From the NCBI GenBank assembly GCA_937876225.1, contig CALFIC010000150.1, positions 1 through 12,212 of the forward strand: DNA of 12,212 nucleotides, in the 5' to 3' direction. The position numbers were made by a program, and so were the translations under genes. This DNA is from an uncultured Chloroflexota bacterium. Lineage in GTDB: Bacteria > Chloroflexota > Chloroflexia > Chloroflexales > Roseiflexaceae. Each line of letters starts with the position of its first letter. Position 1 is the first letter of the stretch. Positions 1 to 5,707 of the stretch are shown piece after piece. The notes beneath the pieces are model-generated. The model was not told where the DNA came from, made no database searches, and saw nothing but the letters and a program-made list of their open reading frames with translations.

Positions 1-1
1 C

Positions 2-109
2 TTCTTGCCACTTATTTTTTACCCGATTCTGGCGTTTGGTGATAGCCAATACCAATACACCAACCAGACCGCACTACCCGGCACCAGTGATTTGACCATC
101 GGTCAATAA
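2..109 (+). CDS. C-terminal fragment of a membrane protein (DUF5684-like tail)
   Basis: The gene starts outside the window; only the last 35 codons before a TAA stop are visible. They read FLPLIFYPILAFGDSQY and then a polar tail ending in TIGQ. A hydrophobic segment that runs into P-I-L-x-F-G-x-x-Y resembles, from memory, the end of small multi-pass membrane proteins of the DUF5684 type, but this cannot be verified from so short a piece. The reading frame is the only open one through this stretch. It converges on the minus-strand dehydrogenase, with 32 bases between the two stop codons. Confidence 0.45.
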   Translation, partial: FLPLIFYPILAFGDSQYQYTNQTALPGTSDLTIGQ

Positions 110-130
110 ATCAATTTATTTGGATTCTCG

Positions 131-169
131 CATCCCCCGATTTATGCCTCTGGCATGGGTCGGGGGATG
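131..169. terminator. Hairpin between convergent genes (possible shared terminator)
   Basis: A perfect 10-bp inverted repeat, CATCCCCCGA at 131-140 and TCGGGGGATG at 160-169, encloses a smaller TGCC/GGCA stem (145-148 and 152-155). It overlaps the last codons of the minus-strand dehydrogenase and lies just past the plus-strand membrane-protein stop. There is no clean T-run on either side; the minus-strand downstream sequence is merely AT-rich. A role in ending one or both transcripts is plausible but not certain. Confidence 0.35.
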
Positions 170-1020
170 GCTTTATCGGGCAGCCCGTAGGCCCGCGCCG
201 CTAAGCGATCAATCCAACGCGCCGGCAACCAGCGTGGCAACCACCAATCCATTAGCAGATTTGGCGCCAAGGCGTAACGGGTGCGCGGTCGGCGCGTGGT
301 CAAGGCATGGAGCACCAAATCACCGACGCGGGTTGCTGCCAGCCCATGGATGCCGGCGGCTACCACCTGGTCGTGATAGCGACGTAAATAGGGGCCATAG
401 GCGGTGTGCTGGTAGGCAGCAATGTCGAGTTGCTCGGCTTTGCGCCAAATCGGCGTGGCGATGGCGCCCGGCCCGATGATAATCACGTCGATGCCAAATA
501 GGAGCAGTTCGCGGCGCAGACATTCTGACCAGCCCTCGAGGGCGTGCTTCGAAGCCACATAGGGCGCGAGGTAGGGCGCCCCCAGTTTGCCCCCCAGCGA
601 GCTGATATTGATGATGCGCCCTGCAGGTCCGTGGCGCTGGAGGTCGCTGCCGAGCAGCGGCGCAAACGCTTGGGTGACCGCAATTTGGCCAAAGAAATTG
701 ACCTCGAATTGCTGGCGGAATTCGTCCACCGCCAAATGCAGACTGGGACCAGCCACGGCGATGCCGGCATTATTCACCAACCCTGCCAAACAGTTTTTTT
801 GTAATAAATCTGACACAATAGCGGCAGCCTGATTGATGCTGTCGCGATTCGTCACATCCATAATAATCGGCGTGACATGGGTACCAAATTCAGTGCTGAG
901 GCTGGTGGCATCCGCAGCGGTGCGCACACTGGCCACGGCCTGATAGCCATGGCCGATGGCGCTGGCCACACAGGCCCGGCCAATCCCCGTCGAGGCACCG
1001 GTAATCATGATATAGCGCAT
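142..1020 (-). CDS. Classical short-chain dehydrogenase/reductase (SDR family)
   Basis: A 292-residue NAD(P)-dependent oxidoreductase, probably cytosolic; the substrate is unknown. Classical SDR landmarks occur in order: cofactor glycine motif TGASTGIG (residues 7-14), Asp55 in the MDVT adenine pocket, NNAG (83-86), Asn108, Ser141 in NISS, and YVASK with Tyr154 and Lys158. The Asn-Ser-Tyr-Lys tetrad is complete, so it should be active. Arg33 just after the second beta strand suggests NADP(H) preference, an inference. The tail beyond residue 240 is longer than in minimal 250-residue SDRs and is rich in Trp, Arg and Pro, as in SDRs acting on lipids or retinoid-like substrates. The ATG is supported by AAGGAG 7 bases upstream (1028-1033, complement). 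It is divergent from the Memo-family gene, with 86 bases between starts. Confidence 0.9.
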   Translation of the reverse strand: MRYIMITGASTGIGRACVASAIGHGYQAVASVRTAADATSLSTEFGTHVTPIIMDVTNRDSINQAAAIVSDLLQKNCLAGLVNNAGIAVAGPSLHLAVDEFRQQFEVNFFGQIAVTQAFAPLLGSDLQRHGPAGRIINISSLGGKLGAPYLAPYVASKHALEGWSECLRRELLLFGIDVIIIGPGAIATPIWRKAEQLDIAAYQHTAYGPYLRRYHDQVVAAGIHGLAATRVGDLVLHALTTRRPRTRYALAPNLLMDWWLPRWLPARWIDRLAARAYGLPDKAIPRPMPEA

Positions 1021-1031
1021 TGGTATGCTCC

Positions 1032-1061
1032 TTCGGTGTGACGTACAACCCCGTGTATAAT
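1032..1061 (+). promoter_or_regulatory. Candidate promoter for the Memo-MOSC pair
   Basis: A perfect TATAAT at 1056-1061 lies 46 bases before the Memo-family start. A weak -35-like TTCGGT sits at 1032-1037 with an 18-base spacer. The -10 match is good, the -35 poor. This is the only convincing -10 box in the divergent intergenic region; no clear promoter for the minus-strand dehydrogenase was found there. Confidence 0.35.
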
Positions 1062-1106
1062 TCTAGCATGTGGGTTGCGAAATAATATGTGAAAAGGACT
1101 ACCACC

Positions 1107-1979
1107 ATGGATCTCAATCAACTGCGCATTGATATTACCCATCAATATGCCCAAGAACACGCCGCACTGGGATTGAAAGGTGCCCGCGCCAAACTGGTGG
1201 AAGCTCAAGAATGGCAACTCGCCCCCGTGTTGCAGGCCGGTGGCGCCTTGGTATTCCCGCATGCTGGGGTGGCAGAGTGTGCCAAACAAATCGCGGCCTG
1301 TATCAATGCCTGCATTGACAGTGGCGCCGACACGGTGCTGGTGCTCAGTGTGCTCCATGCCTTTAGTGACGAAATGGAGCAGGCTCGCCGGCGGGTGGCA
1401 GCCGGTGGTGACCCGTCGACGGACCGGATTTGGGGCATCCAAGGGCCTGGCTTGACCCGTGGCGACGAATGGGCCTACGACCATGCCTTGTTTACTTGGC
1501 GTTATTTGTGGGAAGTAGCGGCCGATTATTATGGGAAAAAAATGCCCCGGGTGATTGAACGCTATCCGTGGTTGGCCGGTGGTCAGCCCACCTTGCTCCC
1601 CGGCTATGATGAAGTCGTCGACATCGCCAAAAACGCCGTCGTGGTATCGACCGCCGACATGTTTCACCATGGCATCGGCTATGGCACCCCCGTGGATCAA
1701 TCATTTTTTCCTGAAAAAGGGGGCCTCGAATTGGCTAGCCGTGTCATCATGCAGGGGGCCCAAATGCTGGCCCAAGGGGATTATGCCGGCTACAACCAAC
1801 ATTGTGTCGACGCCAAAAGTGACCACCGCGATGCCGGCCAAGTGATGCGGGCCGTGCGTGGTCCGATGCGCCCCGAAATCATCGACATCATTGCCAGCGA
1901 TGCCGCGGCCCTCTACAAAGCCCCCGATCCCACCTGGGTGGCGGGGACGTTAGTGGCCTGGCACAAAATCGATGCATAG
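1107..1979 (+). CDS. Memo-family (LigB-fold) protein, divergent
   Basis: A 290-residue protein laid out like Memo, a relative of class III extradiol dioxygenases. Visible matches in order are FPHAGV with His52, a beta strand ending in SVLHAF with His84, VVVSTADMFHHG (His187/His188, equivalent to the SSDxxHxG segment of Memo), a Cys at 233, and a C-terminal WVAGTLVAWHK resembling Memo's SYAAGALTV. Known Memo proteins use two His and one Cys around a metal or at the equivalent pocket; all three types are present here. Whether it is an enzyme is not known. The ATG at 1107 is chosen because AAAGGA (1093-1098) stands 8 bases before it; an in-frame GTG at 1089 lacks a ribosome site. The MOSC gene follows after 35 bases, so the two are probably co-transcribed. 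The assignment is from motif reading only. Confidence 0.55.
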   Translation: MDLNQLRIDITHQYAQEHAALGLKGARAKLVEAQEWQLAPVLQAGGALVFPHAGVAECAKQIAACINACIDSGADTVLVLSVLHAFSDEMEQARRRVAAGGDPSTDRIWGIQGPGLTRGDEWAYDHALFTWRYLWEVAADYYGKKMPRVIERYPWLAGGQPTLLPGYDEVVDIAKNAVVVSTADMFHHGIGYGTPVDQSFFPEKGGLELASRVIMQGAQMLAQGDYAGYNQHCVDAKSDHRDAGQVMRAVRGPMRPEIIDIIASDAAALYKAPDPTWVAGTLVAWHKIDA

Positions 1980-2014
1980 TATCCATCCCCATTGGTAACA
2001 AAAAGGAGTGTGTG

Positions 2015-2602
2015 ATGCCCAAACAACACTTGACCGCCACGGTGACGTGGCTGGCTATCGGTGATATTGCCGGCACCCTAGTCACCCGTCCTGTCCCGAC
2101 GTTGACGCTGGATTGGCAGGGGGTGGTGGGGGATAGTCATGCGGGGCTGACCCGCAAAGCTGATGTGCGCGTGCCCCATTACCCGCGTGGCAGCCAGATC
2201 CGCAACGAACGCCAAGTCACGATTGTGGCAGCCGACGAATTGGCGGCTACGGCCCAGACCCTGGCGTTGCCCGAAATCCTACCCGAATGGCTGGGTGCCA
2301 ACATGGTATTGGCGGGGATTCCCCATTTGACGCTGTTGCCCCCCGCCACCAGGTTGATTTTTGCCTCGGGGGCGGCACTGGTGGTTGACTGGGAAAATCA
2401 GCCCTGCACCGGCCCAGGACGCGTGATTGCCACCCACTACAACGACGAGGCCTTGACCGCCCGTTTTGTCAAAGCGGCCAAAGAAAAACGGGGCTTTACG
2501 GCTTGGATTGAGCGTGTCGGTGCGATTACGCTAGGTGACACGGTGACGGTAGTGGTACCGCCGCAACGGGTGTGGCCCGGCGTTAATACTTCGCCAACAT
2601 AA
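2015..2602 (+). CDS. MOSC domain-containing protein
   Basis: A 195-residue soluble protein with the landmarks of a MOSC domain, the fold shared with the C-terminus of molybdenum cofactor sulfurase. It has VVGDSHAGLTR (residues 38-47), IRNERQVTIV (62-71), LGANMVLAG (93-101), and the conserved cysteine block ENQPCTGPGR with Cys131. It closes with KRGFTAWIERVGAITLGD (158-175). MOSC domains bind or move sulfur or cofactor ligands, often for molybdenum enzymes; the partner here is unknown. The ATG at 2015 has AAAGGAG 6 bases upstream (2002-2008); the GTG at 2012 would leave only 3. It lies 35 bases behind the Memo-family gene, an uncommon partner, and no molybdenum-enzyme gene is nearby. It is a stand-alone domain, close to typical single-domain MOSC length. 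Confidence 0.8.
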   Translation: MPKQHLTATVTWLAIGDIAGTLVTRPVPTLTLDWQGVVGDSHAGLTRKADVRVPHYPRGSQIRNERQVTIVAADELAATAQTLALPEILPEWLGANMVLAGIPHLTLLPPATRLIFASGAALVVDWENQPCTGPGRVIATHYNDEALTARFVKAAKEKRGFTAWIERVGAITLGDTVTVVVPPQRVWPGVNTSPT

Positions 2603-2678
2603 CGCCAATACAACGCCAACACGGCGTATATGTGATTCTAATGCATGGCAGGGTATAGTGTAGACAAGTTAATCGCAC

Positions 2679-2695
2679 CGCTGGAATGACCAGCG
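2679..2695 (+). promoter_or_regulatory. Small hairpin in the hsp20 leader
   Basis: CGCTGG (2679-2684) and CCAGCG (2690-2695) form a perfect 6-bp stem with a 5-base loop. It ends 6 bases before the ribosome site GGAG (2702-2705) of the small heat-shock gene. It could shape translation, but it does not sequester the ribosome site itself. No CIRCE-type operator is present. Confidence 0.3.
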
Positions 2696-2714
2696 CGTAA
2701 CGGAGAAAACGATC

Positions 2715-3110
2715 ATGACTATCTACACTATGGCTGACATGTTGATGCACAATGCCACTCGCCCCGCCAGCACCGGCGCCATCGAAGTCAGCGAAGATGC
2801 CCAAGGCTACACCGTCAAGTTGGTGGCTCCTGGCATCGCCCCCGAGCAGTTCGAGCTCACGTTGGTGGGGCGCGTGTTGACCATCAAGGGTGAGGCTGCT
2901 GCGACCGAGCACAAGAACGACGAACGCCGCCATTTGCGTGAGTTTGCGGTGACGGCAGTGGCGCGGCGCATCGAGTTCCCGCTGTCGGTGGAAGGCGACC
3001 AGATTAGCGCCACCAGTGCCAACGGTATTTTGACCGTCCGTGTCCCCAAGAGCGCCAATGCCCAACCCAAACGGATCGCCGTGAATGGCATCATCCCTAG
3101 CGCCGAATAA
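2715..3110 (+). CDS. Small heat-shock protein, Hsp20/alpha-crystallin family
   Basis: A 131-residue ATP-independent holdase chaperone, expected to form cytosolic oligomers that keep unfolding proteins soluble. The alpha-crystallin domain spans about residues 20-112. It shows VLTIKGE (54-60), the REF strand (75-77), FPLSV (88-92), and the family signature SANGILTVRVPK (101-112). The C-terminal RIAV (120-123) supplies the I-x-V anchor used in oligomer assembly. The N-terminal arm is short, and the length is ordinary for a bacterial Hsp20. GGAG at 2702-2705 sits 9 bases before the ATG. It has its own leader with a small hairpin and is followed directly by a strong terminator, so it is probably monocistronic or the last gene after the MOSC gene (112 bases upstream). 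Confidence 0.93.
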   Translation: MTIYTMADMLMHNATRPASTGAIEVSEDAQGYTVKLVAPGIAPEQFELTLVGRVLTIKGEAAATEHKNDERRHLREFAVTAVARRIEFPLSVEGDQISATSANGILTVRVPKSANAQPKRIAVNGIIPSAE

Positions 3111-3127
3111 GTTTGTTCGTACGCTCC

Positions 3128-3163
3128 CCCCCTGGCTCCCACGTGGGAGCTAGGGGGATTTTT
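3128..3163 (+). terminator. Rho-independent terminator of hsp20
   Basis: A 30-base near-perfect palindrome (3128-3157) is centred between 3142 and 3143. It pairs over 15 positions with one G-T wobble at 3134/3151. It is followed at 3159-3163 by five T residues and begins 17 bases after the hsp20 stop. The strong GC stem plus T-run makes this a convincing intrinsic terminator. Confidence 0.85.
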
Positions 3164-3209
3164 GTGGGAGTAGTAGAGATACAGCCTGCTGCGTCTCTAC
3201 TACTCCCAC
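3164..3209. repeat. Long hairpin element directly after the hsp20 terminator
   Basis: A perfect 16-bp inverted repeat (3164-3179 and 3194-3209, arms starting GTGGGAGTAG and ending CTACTCCCAC) encloses a further CAGC/GCTG mini-stem (3182-3185 and 3188-3191). It starts at the base after the terminator T-run. It has no T-run of its own, so it is not an ordinary terminator. Its outer 7 bases are the same as part of the terminator arm, which allows the two hairpins to pair with each other instead. It could be a REP-like palindrome, a small-RNA stem or a processing site. Confidence 0.6.
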
Positions 3210-3408
3210 CGTCATGCCATGGCAGGTGCATGCGGTGGATACGCGGTGCCACGCACGTGTGACAATTGCGGCACCTGCAGTGGCATCTCCGTGGCTGGCC
3301 ATAAAATGAATGCATAGGAACACACATGTTTGTGCGATTTGACGCGTGTATTGTGTGTATTTTAAAAACCACATTAGTGGATATAAAAATTGCTATTATG
3401 AATTTGCA

Positions 3409-3439
3409 ACTGTTTTAACAGTAATTACGTATATACTGT
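3409..3439 (+). promoter_or_regulatory. Candidate promoter and operator of the DUF4230 pair
   Basis: The palindrome ACTGTT-TT-AACAGT (3409-3422) overlaps a second inverted pair, ACAGTA (3418-3423) and TACTGT (3434-3439). This gives three half-sites of one ACTGT/ACAGT type within 31 bases. The last half-site overlaps a -10-like TATACT (3432-3437), about 38 bases before the first DUF4230 start. A TTGCAA at 3404-3409 is too far (22 bases) to be a normal -35. The layout fits a repressor site over a promoter, but no regulator is identified. Confidence 0.35.
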
Positions 3440-3474
3440 GATTTGTTTTTTGTTGAAGTAAAGGAATACTAGGT

Positions 3475-4179
3475 ATGTCGCGAACGAATGTGGTTGGTGT
3501 GTTATTGGCATTGTCATTGGGTTTATCGTTAGTATTGGTATCAAATATGCATGAAAGCCAATTACCGAGCTGGTTGGGCTGGATGAGTAAAGTTGTGACA
3601 ATGGTACCGACACCTGAATTGCGGTGCGACGATCCGCAACAATTGCCGCCGACCAAACTGAAAAAAATGACTATCGTGCATCAGCTCAATAACATGAATG
3701 ATTGGATGATGAAGCAGGCGGTGATTACCACCCAATTTGAATTGCAAAACGCCGAGGCCGAGAATTGGATGGCGCCGTTTGTCGGGCAAAAGGTGCAGAT
3801 GACGGCAGCGGGGACGGTGATGGCGGGGACGAGCATGGAAGGGTTTGATGAAAAGGATATCGACATCAGTGAAGATGGTAAGCGGCTGGTGATACATTTG
3901 GCGCCCACCAAGCTGTATGACCCGCAAATCGACGAACGCTTGACCTATGCCAAAGTAGAGAATGGGGTGTTTGTGTCGAATGAAGATGTGCGCTTGTCAG
4001 AAGCGGCGCGATTGCAAGCGGTGAACAACATCAAAGACGAGGCATGTAAGAGCACCTTGCTCCAAGATGCAGCGGAACGAACCAAGGTCAATTTGGAGAA
4101 GTTGATTACGTCGTTTAATCCGGCATTGGAATCGGTGGATGTAGTGATTGACGCCGGCACCTGTAGCGTTTCGCAGTAG
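3475..4179 (+). CDS. Membrane-anchored DUF4230-like protein (first of a tandem pair)
   Basis: A 234-residue protein with an N-terminal hydrophobic anchor (about residues 6-23) and an extracytoplasmic domain from about residue 65 that I read as DUF4230, a family without known biochemistry. Supporting features are an opening strand VITTQFEL (83-90), a central block VQMTAAGTVMAG (107-118) followed by the DIDISEDGKRLVIHL strand pair (128-142), and a long C-terminal amphipathic helix from about 168 to 213. Cys191 and Cys230 bracket the end; the downstream paralogue has cysteines in the same two places, so a disulfide on the outer face is likely. The ATG has AAAGGA (3460-3465) 9 bases upstream. The second DUF4230 gene starts 26 bases after the stop. 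The biological role is unknown. Confidence 0.65.
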   Translation: MSRTNVVGVLLALSLGLSLVLVSNMHESQLPSWLGWMSKVVTMVPTPELRCDDPQQLPPTKLKKMTIVHQLNNMNDWMMKQAVITTQFELQNAEAENWMAPFVGQKVQMTAAGTVMAGTSMEGFDEKDIDISEDGKRLVIHLAPTKLYDPQIDERLTYAKVENGVFVSNEDVRLSEAARLQAVNNIKDEACKSTLLQDAAERTKVNLEKLITSFNPALESVDVVIDAGTCSVSQ

Positions 4180-4205
4180 TAGATAGACAGAGAAAAGAGG
4201 TCAAC

Positions 4206-4970
4206 ATGTTACGCAATCCGTTAGTAATCGCACTGATTGTACTGGGTGGATTCATTTGGTTGTTGCGGTCGCCGTATGGTGATCAAGTGCGCTCGTTGAT
4301 CATGGCTGAACCGAATGTGGCGGTGGTGGCGACTCCCACGCAGGCCAGCGCCCCAACCGCCACGGCTGTACCCCAAAGCACCGCTACCGCCACACCACCG
4401 CCTCCCACCGCCACGCAGACGCCCCAACCGACCATGACGCCGTCACCCACCAAGTATGTGGTAACAGTTGACGTGATAACGAAGAGGATTGAAGACAAAC
4501 AGTTATTAATCACGCAACAAGGTATTTTTGATGTAGTCGAACAAAATAATAATAGAGAGTCGTGGCAATTGTGGAATGCGGAATTGGTGATTTTTGAATA
4601 TACGTATACGGTAAATGCTGGGGTTGATTTACAACGTATGCAGATAACGGTGGATAAAGATAATAAAATTATGGTGAAATTGCCAAAAACAGAAATTATT
4701 AATGTATCATCAGTGGTAAATGTAACGCCGTATAAAAATGGCTTTAAATTCGTCTTTGAGGATAAAGACTCGGTAAATACGCAGATGCGGAGAGAAGCTG
4801 ATCGCTTGAGTGAATCCAAAGCACGTGAACGCGCATGTCAAGTTGGCCTATTGAAAAAAGCGTCACGTGAAGCGGAACTTACGATTAAGGATTTGATTTT
4901 GAGTATTGACTCGCGGATTCGGAGTAGTGATATTACGATTGAAACGGCAGAAGGGGCCTGCAGTAAATAG
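4206..4970 (+). CDS. Membrane-anchored DUF4230-like protein with Pro/Thr-rich linker (second of pair)
   Basis: A 254-residue protein with a membrane segment at about residues 5-20, a low-complexity linker rich in Thr, Pro and Ala at 43-82, and a DUF4230-like domain from about 84 to the end. Against its upstream neighbour the C-terminal halves align: a helix rich in charged residues, then Cys211 and Cys252 in place of Cys191 and Cys230. Such linkers usually hold a domain away from the membrane surface. The ribosome site AAGAGG (4195-4200) lies 5 bases before the ATG. It is the last gene of the pair, with a strong terminator 10 bases beyond its stop. Base composition changes sharply inside the gene, from the GC-rich linker to an AT-rich domain (about 4460-4800). 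Function unknown. Confidence 0.6.
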   Translation: MLRNPLVIALIVLGGFIWLLRSPYGDQVRSLIMAEPNVAVVATPTQASAPTATAVPQSTATATPPPPTATQTPQPTMTPSPTKYVVTVDVITKRIEDKQLLITQQGIFDVVEQNNNRESWQLWNAELVIFEYTYTVNAGVDLQRMQITVDKDNKIMVKLPKTEIINVSSVVNVTPYKNGFKFVFEDKDSVNTQMRREADRLSESKARERACQVGLLKKASREAELTIKDLILSIDSRIRSSDITIETAEGACSK

Positions 4971-4980
4971 GGCTTAGGTA

Positions 4981-5029
4981 GCGCAAGACAACACTCATGA
5001 TTAAATGAGCGTTGTCTTGCGCTTATTTA
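4981..5029 (+). terminator. Rho-independent terminator after the DUF4230 pair
   Basis: Arms 4981-4998 (starting GCGCAAGACAAC) and 5005-5022 form an 18-bp stem with a single mismatch and a 6-base loop GATTAA. It is followed by TTATTTA at 5023-5029. It starts 10 bases after the second DUF4230 stop. Confidence 0.85.
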
Positions 5030-5074
5030 TGCGTAGTACAATCAGATATCGTTTTGCTAAAGGAATAAACGCAT

Positions 5075-5701
5075 ATGCGCACGACGATTTGGCTGGCGCG
5101 GGCGGGGCAGAGTCTGCTCAACAAACAGCGGCGCTTCATGGGGCAGAGTGATAGTCCGTTGACCGCATATGGAGAGTTGCAGGCCGAGGCACTTGTTGTG
5201 GGGTTGCGGCGCCAGCGCCTCACACAGGTCTATAGTGCGCCTCAATCCGCAATCCTCAAGAGTGCTACGGTGATTGCCACGGCTCGTGGTGGTGACGTGG
5301 TGATGGTGCCGGCTTGGGCCGATCAAGCGATGGGGGCGTGGCAGGAGTTGACGTGGCGCGAGGCGAGCCAGCAATTCCCGCGCGATAGTGCGGCGCGCTT
5401 GCGCGACCCGTTGCAGGTGCCGCCACCGGGTGGTGAATCATTGGCGCAGGTGGCAGCGCGCGTTGTTGCGGCATGGCAAGAGTTGTTGCATGTGGCGGCG
5501 GGGGAGCGGGTGGTCGTTGTGACTCAGGCGTTGCCCATCCAAATCGTATTGTGTTATCTGTTGCAGCAACCACTGACCAACCACTGGATGTGGCGCATCG
5601 AGCATGGCAGTCTGACCGGCATCGATTTGTACAACGGTACGCCGATTGTGCGCTGTGTAAATGATGTCCCGCCGGTGATGGTATCACCGACGGGACGGTA
5701 G
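5075..5701 (+). CDS. Histidine-phosphatase-superfamily protein lacking its catalytic histidines
   Basis: A 208-residue protein with the fold signature of cofactor-dependent phosphoglycerate mutases and phosphatases: LARAG-x5-N at the N-terminus, SDSPLTAYGELQA (25-37), YSAP (53-56), MGAWQELT (86-93), PPGGESLAQVAARV (117-130), VVVVTQA (146-152). In active members the first motif is RHG and the late one T-H-G. Here they are R9-A10-G11 and T150-Q151-A152, so both catalytic histidines are replaced. The second arginine (usual S-x-P-x-x-R) is Ala59, and the glutamate before GxWEG appears lost. It therefore should not act as a phosphatase by the family mechanism and may be a binding or regulatory pseudoenzyme. 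AAAGGA (5059-5064) is 10 bases before the ATG. It converges on the DapA-family gene, 6 bases apart. Confidence 0.8.
   Translation: MRTTIWLARAGQSLLNKQRRFMGQSDSPLTAYGELQAEALVVGLRRQRLTQVYSAPQSAILKSATVIATARGGDVVMVPAWADQAMGAWQELTWREASQQFPRDSAARLRDPLQVPPPGGESLAQVAARVVAAWQELLHVAAGERVVVVTQALPIQIVLCYLLQQPLTNHWMWRIEHGSLTGIDLYNGTPIVRCVNDVPPVMVSPTGR
5667..5695. terminator. Hairpin at the convergent 5701/5708 gene ends
   Basis: The 13-base arms 5667-5679 and 5683-5695 pair with one mismatch around a 3-base loop, inside the last codons of the phosphatase-fold gene. A short T-run (5706-5709) follows 10 bases later on the plus strand. It is also positioned just past the DapA-family stop on the minus strand, so it may serve both genes. 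The T-run is too far away for a textbook terminator. Confidence 0.4.
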
Positions 5702-5707
5702 TGCGTT

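Larger units (their letters stand above)
3111..3474. other. 364-base intergenic region: hairpin cluster, then AT-rich promoter zone
   Basis: There is no credible coding frame here. The left half (3128-3286) is GC-rich and consists of three successive inverted repeats: the hsp20 terminator, a second long hairpin, and an imperfect 16-base inverted repeat (3214-3229 with 3271-3286, 14 of 16 positions paired). The right half is AT-rich. It holds a possible upstream promoter (TTGACG 3339-3344, 17-base spacer, TTAAAA 3362-3367) and the palindrome and -10 box listed separately. No tRNA or recognised small-RNA family was seen. Confidence 0.7.

Noticed and set aside
1005..1700. Minus-strand open frame of 231 codons opposite the Memo-family gene
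   Set aside because: It overlaps a well-supported plus-strand gene with its own ribosome site and crosses into the divergent dehydrogenase start; its translation shows no family motif.
2603..2714. Heat-shock operator (CIRCE-like) or promoter upstream of hsp20
   Set aside because: No CIRCE-type inverted repeat is present. TATAGT at 2654-2659 lacks a -35 box at a workable distance, so a promoter is not called.
3164..3209. Second hairpin taken as a CRISPR-like or IS-end repeat
   Set aside because: There is only one copy in the window, with no spacer-repeat periodicity, no transposase and no target-site duplication seen.
5012..5042. Promoter for the pseudophosphatase gene (TTGTCT with TACAAT)
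   Set aside because: The -35-like box lies inside the terminator stem and the spacer is 19 bases; the -10 alone is not enough to call it.
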